This document shows positions 1 to 11,419 of a stretch of 64,000 bases of DNA, piece by piece. The stretch spans positions 15,190,001 through 15,254,000 of the forward strand of contig NC_091051.1 in assembly GCF_963966145.1 (NCBI RefSeq), in the 5' to 3' direction. Every line of letters starts with the position of its first letter. Within the stretch, counting starts at the first letter, position 1. The notes beneath the pieces were generated by a model. It did not search any database. It was not told the origin of the DNA and was given only the letters and a program-made list of their open reading frames with translations. The DNA comes from Tenebrio molitor (Eukaryota > Arthropoda > Insecta > Coleoptera > Tenebrionidae). The translations under genes were made by a program, and so were the position numbers.

Positions 1-700
1 CTTGGGGTGAAATTTCTAAAAATCATAATATGTAAAAGGAATGTACTCCTCGAGTTTCAACTATAAAAGAATTTGTGAAAATGCATTTTACCGTTTTTCA
101 CCCCCTTGGGGGTGGTATTCCTAAAATTTACTGCTTTGCGAATAGAAGGAATGTACTCCTAGAATTTCATGTTTCTAGATCCAGAGGTTTGGCCTCCGTG
201 TTGATGAACCAGTCATTCACTTTTTTTACTATTTGCGTTATAATGCATTTACGTTTATTAATCACAAATGACCAAGGTTGTCTAGATATCAGTACCACCG
301 TAAAAACCGAGACCTTACCATAATAACGAATGTTCAAATAATAATCAAGCGAATCGTGGTTTTCGCTCTCTTTTTCAAACGTTTTTTAGTTGCCTAATCC
401 TTCACATGCACATGCATGACTACATTTTTTTCGGTTCATCTTATATTACATAATTCTCTTTCAATGGTGTCTGAAATTCTTATTGATGCTCTTGCACTTT
501 CGCTCTTTCTTTGTACGCTTCCTATTTAACGAAATATTTGACAGTTGATGAAGCTACACCATACGTTAACGAAAATAAGAGAAAACACCAGGCTATGTAA
601 CCACATTTTTTTTTTGAACGCACGTTATTTATAACGTGTTGTTTGCAACACTACCTACTCAATTATTGTTTTGTGTGAATTAGTATAAAGAAAATAGGCA

Positions 701-1920
701 ATGGATTATCACGACTTGAATATTACGGTTCCGTGGGGTCACATTGCAGGTAAATAACAATTTTAATTTTGTCAACTATTACGTTACAGAAGAGCTTTAT
801 TTACCATTACGGCATTTGTAGGTCATATATGTAAAGGGTGTTTTTTAAAATTTGCCGTCGAAGTTGGCATTGGAGAATGGAGAGTCGATTGAGAACGCAC
901 CAATCGTGTAAAAGAGTAAGATTTAAACAGCTGATCCGTGACCCGTTATCCGAATAGTGCATTCACAATCGACTCTTCAGCGCCAACTTCGACGCCAAAT
1001 TTTAAAAAACACCCGTTATGTGTATAAACGCTTAACCGTAATAGTAATTTACATATCTTATGAAATTAACTGTTTTAGCTAAATCATGGGGTAAGCATGA
1101 AGACCCCTTGGTACTGTTTTTCCATGGAATGAAGGACAATGCCGGTTCGTTCGACCGATTAATTCCACTTCTTCCACGATCATTCTGTTACATTTGCATT
1201 GATCTACCAGGTCATGGCAAGTCGAGTAATTTTCCACCGTTTCTTCCAATCTACAGTCTAAGTTTTGTGATGGTTTTCAAAATGATAACGCAACACTTCA
1301 ACCGAAAGAAATACATAATAATAGGACACAGTTATGGAGGGCAACTCGCATACACATTCTCCCAACTCTACCCCGAGTATGTCGAGAAGTTAGTCACATT
1401 AGACATCGTGCACTTTTACCCAGAAGACCCAAAAAAATTCCAAAATCATGTTCGAAACAGGCTCGACTACTGTATCGCGCTGACCCAAAATAATAAAGCA
1501 AGTGTTAAAATGACATATTCAGAAGCTCTACAAAAAATTCAGAAATATAGAACTTACGGGAACATTTCATCAGAAGCAGCAGAAACCTTGCTACAAAGAG
1601 GTTTGAAATCTGTAGGTGATGGAAAGTATGAATTTTCAACAGATCCGAGAATAAAAATGCACATCAACCCTTTTCATGATATGAGGAATATTCTAGCCAC
1701 TACGGAAATGTTTCCAGTTACTTGTCCCGTCTTAATTATTCTGGCACGCCAATCGTGGATGTATCACTTGCAGATGAAACCATTATTTGACCACCTGAAA
1801 GAATGCAAAAATGTCTCGATTCAAGAAGTGGAAGGGTTTCACGATGTTCATAATAATAATCCAGGAGTTGTGGCATCGCTTATTTCGGAATTTTTATTAA
1901 AGCAATGTGGGAAGTTGTAA
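701..1920 (+). CDS. Serine hydrolase-like alpha/beta hydrolase, copy 1
   Basis: Two coding exons, 701-749 and 1079-1920, joined in phase 1 by a GT..AG intron, give 296 residues. I chose the ATG at 701, not the in-frame one at 1060, because exon 1 (MDYHDLNITVPWGHIA) is conserved almost unchanged in copy 2 and the ATG at 1060 lies before the splice acceptor. Visible alpha/beta hydrolase features are the oxyanion strand LFFHGMKDN near residue 30, the nucleophile elbow GHSYGG with Ser near 101, and a C-terminal GFHDVHNNNP holding the likely catalytic His near 271. The layout resembles SERHL-type hydrolases; the substrate is unknown. There is no signal peptide, so it is probably cytosolic or peroxisomal (inference). 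AATAAA lies at 2077-2082. The 5' flank, exon 1 and 3' flank are duplicated around 3.65-6.4 kb. The intron carries a TIR element at 836-1014. Confidence 0.88.
836..1014. repeat. TIR element in intron of hydrolase copy 1
   Basis: The two ends are inverted copies over about 45 bp: GGGTGTTTTTTAAAATTTG on the left and its complement ending AAAACACCC on the right. The inner part carries a 'gagtcgatt...gaacgcac' segment also found in the element at 3387-3503, so the two are related. There is no coding capacity. It is absent from the same intron of copy 2, so it entered after the duplication or was lost there. Confidence 0.85.
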
Positions 1921-2264
1921 TTTGGGTGGGAGTTTCTACAATGGGAAAAATGATTCGTCTTAGTTGCATGCACCTTTGGACTGTTGAGGTGTGCGTGGGA
2001 CAAAAATTAATTAATTATATAATAGTTAAATTAATTTAATGTAACTAGTAATCTTGACCAGTTCAGAACTATTAACAATAAAGAATTGAGAAAGAATTGT
2101 TGTTAATAAATATTTCACTATTTTTACTAATGGCAATGTTGAAACCTCCGGTGTTTGAACAGGGTTCGTCGGGGTAAGCGCATTCCGTTATATCTTCAAT
2201 ATTTTTCATTACTTGATTTTAGTATTGTCGTAACCCAACATAATATACTCGTAGTAGTAGTAGT

Positions 2265-3065
2265 AAATCCCATTACTCCCTCTTGGGCCATGGGGTAATA
2301 GTTATGAATTGTTTCCAGTTCTGTCTTTCCTTAGCTATATATCCCATTTGTTTGAATGACTTTTTCGCCTCCGTTTGTAGTATCGTTATCAATGATTCCT
2401 TTGACCGACATGGTTTTCTTCTTCCGTCGGGGTTCCATTTGAGGGCTTTTTTGGAGATCTCCGCTTCTTTTTTTCTTAAAGTATGTTTTCTGTACGAGCC
2501 CATAATTCTTGGTTGGAAATAATTGCGGGTCACCAGATCTTTGGTATTGATCACAGGCATCATCTATTGAAAACCTGTAGTTTGTTTTTGACTGTACCTG
2601 ACCACGACTCCGACCCATACAACCATTACGTTGAACACTGTTTAATCTTCTAAATGCGCTTCTTGCTTTGTTTATTCTTTTTCTGCATCTTTTGCTGTTA
2701 CATTTTTCTTTGCTATAATGCTGCCCATGTAAATAAATTCGTCTACTTCTTCAATGGCTTCTTCTCTTGGTTTCAAGAGTTTAATTTTTTCTTCGTTTAG
2801 ACACATTGTTTTTGTTTTTTCTTTATTAGTTGTCAAACCTATTTTGCTGTCTGCTTCTTCTAGTGTTTTTGGTTTCTTCTGCATATGTATGTTGACTTTT
2901 ATGCGATAGCAGGCCTAAGTCGCCTGCAAAATCCAGGTCTTCTCAAACTTTCGAACAGACTTCATCTTACCTATTTATGTTACTCGTTGTTATTTTCATT
3001 ACATCGTTTAATAATATTATGAAAAGGAGCGGCGACAGGATACATCCTTGTTTGACTTCGATGTC
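2265..3065 (-). mobile_element. Degenerate RTE-like non-LTR retrotransposon, 3' part of reverse transcriptase
   Basis: Read on the minus strand in order, with frame breaks, the segment shows: VKQGCILSPLLF near 3050-3000; DLDFAGDLGLLSH near 2940-2900 (the usual FADD catalytic box reads FAGD); GLTTNKEKTKTM and VDEFIYMGSII at 2672-2884; and a C-terminal tail ALKWNPDGRRKPCRSK with a W-rich end at 2273-2500. This order matches the 3' half of RTE-like endonuclease-reverse transcriptases. Stops, frameshifts and the lost catalytic Asp show it is dead. A (TAC)n tract near 2250-2265 is the likely 3' tail. It lies in the spacer between the duplicated hydrolase genes. Confidence 0.8.
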
Positions 3066-3386
3066 ATACATACAAAAAGTGGTCATAAAGCAAAATAAAT
3101 AAAAATGTAAAAATAGTCCCTCCAAAGAAATTATCGATGGTAAGATGCCAAGACCATGTCACATTGTCGATAATCAAAAATATCTCAGGTAATTAGATAC
3201 GGCTGAGGGAAACTCATCATCAAAAGTATTTAACAAGGTTAACATGATAATACGACGAGATATTGATAAGTTTGTAGCTTCGTATTAAAGGAAACTACAT
3301 TTTTAGGAAATAATACTTATTTGTCCGATGCAACGATCCGAGCTGTCATTTCTTAACAGTTGCTATGAAAATCGTCTATGTTATAT

Positions 3387-3503
3387 CGTGCGTTTATTTA
3401 TATTTATCCTCAAAGTAGACGTTGAAGACTCGATTGTGAACGCACATTACGTATAATCGACTCTCCAACGCCAACTTTGAGGATAAATTTAAATGAACGC
3501 ACG
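3387..3503. repeat. Short TIR element
   Basis: Inverted ends of about 48 bp start CGTGCGTTTATTTATATTT on the left and end AAATTTAAATGAACGCACG on the right. An internal 'actcgattgtgaacgcac' segment links it to the element at 836-1014. It has no reading frame and sits in the spacer between the two hydrolase genes. Confidence 0.8.
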
Positions 3504-4357
3504 ATACCTATGAAATAAACGCGACAATCTTTCGTTGCTAGGTGACGGTTGTTCATTAATTTTATTAACCAATAGGAAAGAAATTCTACTTCTGGGTTCG
3601 ATTCACGAATAAATAATGACGCCTTCCTTAGAAGTAAAATTGATATCTAACCGGACCTAAATTTAAAGGAATTTGTGAAAATATATTTTACCTCTTTGCA
3701 CTCCGTTCATAGTAAAATTTCTAAAAATTTATTTCAAAAGAGTTTGTAACAATAAATGTAACTCCTTTTCAACTTTAGGGGTGGACTTTTTAAAAATCAC
3801 TTTTCCGCGGATGCTTATGTCATAGAAGACATGTACTCCTCGAATTTTGTATTTCTAGATCTAAAGGTTTAGCCTGCGTGTTGATGAACCAGTTAGTCTC
3901 CTTTTTTACCATTTGGATCGTAACTACGTTTACATTTGTTTGACCAATGACCAAGGCTGTCCATAAAACCGATTCCTTATCATGATAACGACTGTTCAAA
4001 TAAACTTATGATCAAGCAGATCATGGTCTTCTCTCTCTTTATTAATCTTTTAGTTGACAAATCATTAAGATGCATGACCTAATTGTTTTCGGTTCATTTT
4101 ATATTATTCTCTTTCAACGGTTTCTGAAATTCCTACTGGTGCTCGTCTACTTTCGCTCTTTCGTTCTACACTTCCTATTTAACGAAATATTTGACAGCTA
4201 CTGAAGCTACGCCATACGTTAACGAAAATAAAAGGAAACATCAGGCTATGTGACCACAATTTTTTTTGAACACACGTCATTTACAACGTGTTGTTTACAA
4301 CACTGGCAACTCAACTACTCAACAGGTTTATGTAAATCAGTATGAAGAAAATAAGCA

Positions 4358-6230
4358 ATGGATTATCACGACTTGAATATTACGGTTCCGTGGGGTCATA
4401 TTGCAGGTAATTAAAAAAATTTATTTTGTCAACTATCGCATTATAGAAAACGTTTATTATTTTTGTTACGAGTAGATTAACATTACCATAATCGTAATTT
4501 ACATATTTTTTGAACCCACTCCCTTCAAAATGACATTTCGCGGCAGCAACAATCAACCGCGAACGTCGATTTCGCGCAGTAGTGCTTCAAAATCACCCAA
4601 AAAGCATTCGCCTTTTTGAGAATTCTGAAAATAATTTGACTTGATAATAATCGACTCCAGTTTACAAAATGCCATTTCGCCAATTTGGACGTTGAAATTT
4701 TCGAAAGGGTGACAATAAATCGCTATTAATTCGATTGACGCTTTGGTAAGTGCATGGACAAGCGGCATCTTTTCACAAAGGGTACATGACAAATCACACA
4801 TAATGCTCGTTCCAAAAATTTTGCACAAACTTCGATGCGAGAAGACGTATGCGCCACATTCGCGCAAATGAAGCACTCGCCTGCCTCAAATAAAGCGAAA
4901 AATGTCTTCTCGCACTCAGTTCGTAATAGTTATTTACGAACCGAGTGCGAGAAGACATTTTTCGCACATGAGAGCATTATTTGAGGCACAAGCAACGAAG
5001 GAGCGAGTGTTTCACTTGCGCGAATGTGCCGAATACGTCTTCGCGCATTGAGGTTTGTACAATATTTTTTGAAACAAACATTAGCATTTTTAAATTATTT
5101 GCAATAGTTTCCAATTTAGTGAATAGATGGCGCTTGCCCAAGTGTCAATCGAATTAATAGCGATTTCATTCTTTCGAAATTTTCAACATCCAAATTGGAG
5201 AAATGACGTTTTGTAAAACAGATTTTATTATTATCAAGTCAAATTATTTTCATAATGCTCAAAAAGGCCAATGCTTTTTGGATGATTTTGAAGCACTAGT
5301 GCGCGAAATCTACGTCCGCGGTTAAAAGTTACGTGGGCGAAATGTCATTTTGAAGTTAGTGAGTTCAAAAATAACTATTATGAAACTAAGTGTTATATTT
5401 TAGCTAAATCATGGGGTAACTACGAAGACCCTTTGGTCCTTTTTTTCCATGGAATAAACGACAATGCTGGTTCATTCGACCGATTAATTCCACTTCTTCC
5501 AAGATCATTCTGTTACATTTGCATTGATCTACCGGGACACGGCAAATCGAGTCATTTTCCGCCATTTCTTCCAATCTACAGCCTAAGTTTTGTGATGGTT
5601 TTCAAAATGATAGCCCAACACTTCAACCGAAAGAAATACATAATAATAGGGCACAGTTATGGAGGGCAAATCGCCTACAAATTCTCCCAACTCTACCCAG
5701 AGTACGTGGAGAAGTTAATCAACTTAGACGTCATGCACTTTTACCCAGAAGACCCAAAAGATTTCAAAGAACGTGTTCGAAACAAGCTCGACTACTGCAT
5801 CGCGCTGACCCAGAATAATAAACCAAGTGTTAAAATGACATATTCAGAAGCTCTACAAAAAATTCAGGATTATAGAACTTACGGAACCATTTCATCAGCA
5901 GCAGCAGAAACCTTGCTACAAAGAGGATTGAAATCTGTAGGTGATGGGAAGTATGAATTTTCAGCAGATCCGAGAACTAAAATGTACATCAATCCTTTTC
6001 ATGATATGAGGAACATTCTAGCCACTACGGAAATGTTTCCCGTTTCTTGTCCCGTTTTGATTATTCTGGCACACCAATCGATGAGGCATCACTTACAGAT
6101 CAAACCTTTTTTTGACCACCTGAAAGGATGCAAAAATGTCACGATTCAAGAAGTGGAAGGGGGTCACGATGTTCATAATAATAATCCAGGAGTTGTGGCA
6201 CCACACATTTCGAAATTTTTGTTAACGTAA
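4358..6230 (+). CDS. Serine hydrolase-like alpha/beta hydrolase, copy 2
   Basis: Exons 4358-4406 and 5404-6230 join in phase 1 to give 291 residues. Exon 1 encodes the same 16 residues as copy 1, which supports this start over the internal ATG at 5433. The HG oxyanion strand, GHSYGG nucleophile elbow and GGHDVHNNNP catalytic-His region are intact; here the His is preceded by GG where copy 1 has GF. Differences from copy 1 are scattered substitutions plus a shorter C-terminus, with no stop or frameshift, so both copies appear functional. AATAAA lies at 6387-6392. The roughly 1-kb intron is expanded by a foldback element (4511-5371). Family assignment is as for copy 1; substrate unknown. Confidence 0.88.
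4511..5371. repeat. Foldback (long inverted repeat) element in intron of hydrolase copy 2
   Basis: The left arm (from about 4511, 'tgaacccactcccttcaaaa') is the imperfect reverse complement of the right arm ending near 5371 ('gaagttagtgagttca'). Arms are roughly 300-400 bp. The middle (about 4898-4970) is a tighter palindrome around 'gcgagaagacatttttcgc'. Open frames such as 4553-4876 on the minus strand are by-products of the palindrome. If transcribed in the hydrolase pre-mRNA it would fold into a long hairpin. Confidence 0.85.
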
Positions 6231-6534
6231 AGTGTGTAATTTAAATGGGAGTTTCTACAATGGGAAAAATAATTCTTCTTATTGTTAGTTGCACGTACTT
6301 TTAGATGACTAATGTTTGACAGGTGTGTGGAACAAAAAATTATCAATTTAATGTTTGTATCTAGTGTAAACTTGAAAACTCTTAACAATAAAGAATTGAG
6401 AATGAATTGTTGTTGTTGGTAAACGTTTGACAATTTAAACCAAGAAGACAAACAGAACCAAAACGATATCCTATTTTTAAGAGAGAGAAAAAAGATATGT
6501 TTGTTTTATAACTTCACTAAAACTGTGTGTTGCA

Positions 6535-6945
6535 AGACCTGTTATATATCGCTATAGCGATAGATTAAGAACAATGAATCTAATTTCTTTGTCTAATCGT
6601 AGACTAAGAGGTGACCTAATGTACACTTTTAAAGTTCTAAAGCTAGGCGGTGATGTCACTTTTTTTGAACTACGACGTGACCACAGGCTTCGAGGACGTT
6701 GGCTAACTTTGACCACTGCACAATATAGAGCGACTGTCAGGCAAAATTTCTTATCTGTGCGCATTGTTAACCACTGGAATATGCTTCCTTTAGAACTCAT
6801 TGAGTCTGAAAGTGTAAATATATTTAAGAATCGCTTGGATGATTATTTCGGCTGGTAATATCAATTTTCTTTATCTCTGAGTAATATAGCTTTATAAGCT
6901 CTATTCATATTTGGTAGATAATAATAATAATAATAATAAAAAGAA
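6535..6945 (+). mobile_element. CR1-like non-LTR retrotransposon, 3' end fragment
   Basis: The frame encodes the C-terminal tail of a CR1/Jockey-type reverse transcriptase: about RYSDRLRTMNLISLSNRRLR, then GDLMYTFKVLK, a central RGRW..LTTAQYRATVR, then VNHWNMLPLELIES and FKNRLDDYFGW with a stop at 6856-6858. The catalytic domain is absent, so it is 5'-truncated. An (ATA)n tract near 6918-6940 marks the 3' tail typical of such insertions. Confidence 0.82.
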
Positions 6946-8692
6946 CAAGATATAATGAATTAACTGAAGACAATCATTTTTCTGTTAAACAACAGACGAA
7001 GACGTGTTTATCACTTGCAAGAAAGCATATTATCTATCATAGAGAAGTGAGAAATATAAAATTGAACTGAAACGTTGGTTTCCGGTTCTGTAAAAGAGTT
7101 CATCCGTTGGGGCACGAACGTAGAAAGTAGATGTCGTCTTTGGGAGCTACGTCAAGTAATAATGGCATAAATTAAGCTCATTAAATTCTTGCTTATTCCT
7201 CGGTTTGCTCCAAGAAATGTAGTTGGGCCGTTGAAGATGTTAATTATTTGGGTCGCCCCCGCAACGTACCTATTTGGAATGTTATTTCAGTTCGTTTGTC
7301 TTTCCGCTCCTTGATTATTTAATTCAGGCCTTTATAATGAGAGAAACGAACTGAGAAAGATAATTACAACAGAAAATACGGTCTCGGCAACTAATAAGAT
7401 ACACCTTCGCTTTAGTCGAAAGTCGCCCTTGTTTCTCCTTGGAGACTGGTTCCGTTGGAAATCTCCCATAATCGACCCGCAGCCCGCCCACTAATCCCGG
7501 ATCTTTCCGGTATCGATAGTCGCCGGTATTTTTAATCATTCCGGTGAAACAGCGAGATCATTTAAACGGCCGTCCGGTCCAGGCGACGCCGCCATCAAAC
7601 TTTGGAAATTTTAATTAGAATCCGGGAGCACCGCGTGTAATTCCGGGACCAGGCAAGAAGTTGGAAGAATCAACAAGAAAAACGTTGACATTTTAATAAA
7701 ATCACGGATCCGTTGGCGCGGACGTAATGAAGGAGTGTGCTGTGCAGGGAGATTTGGGGGAGATGATGCAGTTACCAGTTAGCTCGAGAGCAAACTTTTC
7801 AAGATAGCGGCCCCGGAGCATATAACATTGCCACTAAACTTTTGCCATTTTCAGTTCGCTTAGAATGAAGTGTGAAACGATAAAGCTAACTAGTTATTCT
7901 GTTCGTCGTGTAAGAGTCACAGATAAGAGTAATATGTTGTTTCGCATAAAGCCAACCAGGACGTGAGAAACTTGTTTATGGTGGGTGGCGATAGCGGATT
8001 TGCCTTTTCGTTAAACTGTCCTATACAAAGTTCGCCGTATTAGCTCGTATCTTTACGATATGTACTCACCAAAGCGACGAACGTGTAGATAATGCGACCA
8101 AAAAGGGCGACGACTCGCAAATTAAACCCCGGAATCGGTGGAAAACGCTCGCTAAATGCATTTACTCAGATATCCCTTCACCTTAAACACACAATACAGG
8201 ACCTACGTGCTTTTATTCCGGCCGCCCCCACGTCAACTAAAATTATAAACCCAAGTTTAACCAACACTAAACGTATAACGTTTCACGATAATTAATACTA
8301 ACAAGAAGGGGGCACGACATCGAGGTCTCATTTTATTTATTGTTACGGATGTTTCTGTCAAATAATAATAATAATAATCTTTTCTTTTCAACTGACTCCA
8401 AAGTCCAAAACGAAAGAAAAAGAAAAGGCAATCATTTTTGTTACAATTAAAAAAATTAAACACCGTTCATGTTGGTTTGGCATAATAACGTTGGACACAC
8501 TGTTTGTTTTCCGTCACTAAAGTGCCTGACATGCGGACGTATCAAAACGAAGAATATGTTGCTGAATTTCCCGCGATATCAGAGTATTCTTCTATTGCAA
8601 ACTAGTAAAACTGACAACAATACACTGGACATTGACGCTATTTATAACTTCAAACTTAGAAAAACATAACCTAATTCAACAGACAGCTTTAC
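6946..8692. other. Intergenic; includes GC-richer island about 7420-7830
   Basis: No convincing gene. Short open frames (for example 8092-8295 +) have no recognisable domain. The part near 7420-7830 is clearly less AT-rich than its surroundings and free of visible TIR elements; it could be regulatory DNA or an untranslated exon, but nothing here proves either. A short (ATA)n run is at 8363-8377. Confidence 0.5.
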
Positions 8693-9198
8693 TACACTCA
8701 CCTGCAGAAAAAGCGGAACACCATTATTATTTAAAAATCTATCGTCGCGGTATGTGGTTGCTCTTTTTCAATTAGTCTCTTGAAACCTTCTAACAGCTCT
8801 GCGACGACTAGCAAGAGGAGCCTCAATAGCATTAGCTGCATATCGGAAACAACAACAGTCTTCAACCAAAGCTACTGCTCTGGCAATATTTACACCAGCT
8901 AGCGGCATTTTTTTACGTTCTGCACTTAAATTCGAAGTTAACAACAATAAAAAATTACAAAAGTTATAAAAATCTAACCAGGTTGCTTGATTATTATAAA
9001 AATGGTAAATTTAAGAAAAGAAGGTTTTTAAGCAAAAAATTTGTTTTTATGCGAAATTGCTAATAAAATAGCCTATGCTGATGCTCAAGGTTATGTTTGC
9101 TATCATTGCCTCCTGGTCAAAATACATCAAAATAGGTATTATGGGAATAATTTGTTGTTGACTAATTGGTGTTCCGTTTTTTTTTGCCGGTGAGTGTA
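8693..9198. repeat. TIR element with TA ends
   Basis: Ends are inverted copies: TACACTCACCTGCAGAAAAA on the left and TGCCGGTGAGTGTA on the right, about 30 bp including a shared GCGGAACACCA-like part. TA at both borders fits a Tc1/mariner-type TA target. No transposase frame is present, so it is non-autonomous. Confidence 0.78.
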
Positions 9199-9210
9199 TA
9201 ATATGTGACT

Positions 9211-9460
9211 ACTATTCCGGGCATGGAATCTTGGCCACAACTGACATTTAACTGACAAATATGTGTGAACTGGCCTTTATTAAATATAACCCAATTTTTG
9301 ACTCGATAATGACATTTCCCTGCTTTTTTGATGTCCCAAGAAAAACTTCAAAGTGATTTTTAATCATTGTCATTTATTAATGACACTAATGATTGGTTTA
9401 CATCACTTTTTTTTAGAAATGTCAAACAAATGTTGGCCAAGATTCCGTGTCCGGAATAGT
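9211..9460. repeat. TIR element, ACTATTCCGG family
   Basis: Left end ACTATTCCGGGCATGGAATC and right end GATTCCGTGTCCGGAATAGT are inverted copies that continue as TTGGCCA on both sides. A related pair of ends flanks 25011-25218, and a single related end lies near 20226-20250. It is non-coding. Confidence 0.8.
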
Positions 9461-10446
9461 ACGGTCGGTGGACAAATAAAACCGGGACACCTAAAATTTA
9501 ATCTATGTAAATCAGACCATTGAATTGTCAATATATTTGTCAGTGTCTATATAATATGTCATACCAAAGTTAACCTAAAGTCCATTTTTTTTTAAATCAA
9601 TTGTCAGTGTCAAAATTCCCTCAAAGAACAGGCTGTATCACCCTAAAACCTTTCATTTCGGAACACCTCTATCGTAAAATCTCCCTAGATCAGGTTTGAG
9701 GTTATGTCAGTAATTTTCAAATGTCAGAAAAGTTTCAGGTGTAACCAAATTTTATACCAAAAGACAAGAAATAAAGACTATAATGACACTGAAAAGTGCA
9801 ACTGAACATGTACAGGAAAATGGGAATTTATTTAATGGGTAATATAAGCAGTTTACCTGTTCATCTTTAGAATCTAACCCCCAATCGTCTTCCGAATATG
9901 ATTCTGCGGAAAGTTGAATTATTATTGAAAGAATGTCCTCAATTGGTAGATTTCCCATCAATTATTTCCAGTCCTCTCTAATCAGTTCCTCGCAGTGACG
10001 AACACCATTGGCCCATATATTAAAATTATAAAAGAAAATACCTCGAATATGTGTGCATCTTTACTGCAATTTAGCATGGTCGGTTTTTCTCTCTGCATTT
10101 CTTCACGTAATCTAATCATAGCCAATTTTTCTCGTTGTGTTAGATCCTTGCTTTCGGAAACTCATTTAACTTTTTATTTTTATTTAAATGTAATTGCGGC
10201 TTCACTAGCGCAAGCGCCTTCACAATTCACATCAATGACTGACATACAGTTGACATTTTACGTTGCCAACCTAATTACTATCAAATAACCAGTGGCTCAT
10301 ACCAATCTGACAACACTTTGACAATTGATTAGAAAAAAAAACAGACTTTATTTGTGATAAAGCCGTAATTAAACGATGCAAATTTGTAAATTTTGACCTA
10401 TGTGATCGTCATTTTTATCCCAGTTTTATTTGTCCATCGACTGTAC
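9459..10446. repeat. About 1-kb TIR element, GGTGGACAAATAAAA family
   Basis: Left end AGTACGGTCGGTGGACAAAT and right end ATTTGTCCATCGACTGTACT are inverted copies extending through AAAACCGGGA. It abuts the preceding element directly. A solo end of the same family (TTTTTATGTCCACCGATAGT) lies near 19455-19475. Inside, minus-strand frames near 9752-9961 and 10030-10170 (…TQREKLAMIRLREEMQREKP…) may be relics of an element-encoded protein, not identifiable by eye. Confidence 0.75.
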
Positions 10447-10748
10447 TTACCTAAAATTTACTTACCTAATTAAATGGCAAAATTTCCATGGACTTCCATT
10501 ATGCCAAAACAACGTGGATGCATTTTACATTGCTTAGGCATACTGAATACATATTCCCGATGCAGTATCATAAAAAGTAGTAAAAATAAAAAAAGAGACG
10601 TAAGTAAGTAACAGAAAGATCTCTTCGATTCGTATTTATGATTGATTAGATATTCTGTTCCACCAAGTTTTATTATTTTAGTTAATTGTTAAAAATAAAT
10701 ACGTAATCCAAAATAATGAATTTAAGTAGTATTGTCTGTCTACAATAA

Positions 10749-11169
10749 AACTTTGTCCAGCGAGAGATTGGGAGATTGTAAAATTGTATTAAATTAACCC
10801 AACACTACAAAATTGACTAGAATACCTAAATTAAAGCATAATTTCTAGGCAAAAATGTTACTGCTTGAAGGATGTTTCAAATTTTACGTGCGTTAGGTAC
10901 TACTTCCTCTACTTAGAATTTAATGCTTTATAAACTCCGTACGGTGATAGATTGTACGTTTTTAAATTCTAGTTCCAAAACATAAAGCAGTGAAAAATAC
11001 TAAACTCTCCATCTCAATTGTTTCACGTTATGTAGAAAACCGTTGTATCCCTGCAGATTAATTGCCGCCACATTACTCTCTGGGTCTGTCTTCTGTCAAA
11101 AAACGTACAATCTATCAGAGTACGGAGTATACCTAGGTATGTCAACCCATCTCTCGCTGGACAAACTTT
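10749..11169. repeat. TIR element, TTTGTCCAGCGAGAGAT ends
   Basis: The left end AACTTTGTCCAGCGAGAGAT is matched in inverse by ATCTCTCGCTGGACAAACTT on the right. A second inverted pair inside (AGATTGTACGTTTTT near 10950, AAAAAACGTACAATCT near 11095) suggests a symmetric element or a nested insertion. Confidence 0.75.
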
Positions 11170-11194
11170 ACCATTATGAAAATTATTCTTTTCT

Positions 11195-11418
11195 TTTATT
11201 GTGTAAACGCGGCTAAAATATTTTCCGAAACCACAAATATGTAGCATTAACGCATCATAGTAGTATTTATCAAAATCACAATCCGATGGTGATGATTTAA
11301 AAAACATACATGGCTGATGGTCATATACAAAACGGATTATGGAATCTTCGAGTGTAATCCCTACACATGTTTTTGGTTCAATGGGTCGATTTAAATCAGT
11401 GTAAATGAAGTTATACAA
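11195..11418 (-). pseudogene. Possible isolated exon resembling the N-terminus of an SLC22-type transporter
   Basis: A minus-strand open frame contains FDKYYYDALMLHICGFGKYF, which resembles the 'FD..L..IGEFGRYQ' start of insect organic cation transporters (SLC22, major facilitator superfamily). I found no matching transmembrane exons nearby on the minus strand. It could be a stray or dead exon, part of an element, or chance. The right part of the frame runs into the TIR element at 10749-11169. Confidence 0.25.
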
Positions 11419-11419
11419 A

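Noticed and set aside
4553..4876. 107-residue minus-strand open frame
   Set aside because: Lies within one arm of the foldback element in the hydrolase intron; the same peptide is mirrored in the other arm.
10030..10170. Charged minus-strand frame (KLAMIRLREEMQREKP)
   Set aside because: Short and inside a TIR element; too little sequence to assign a family.
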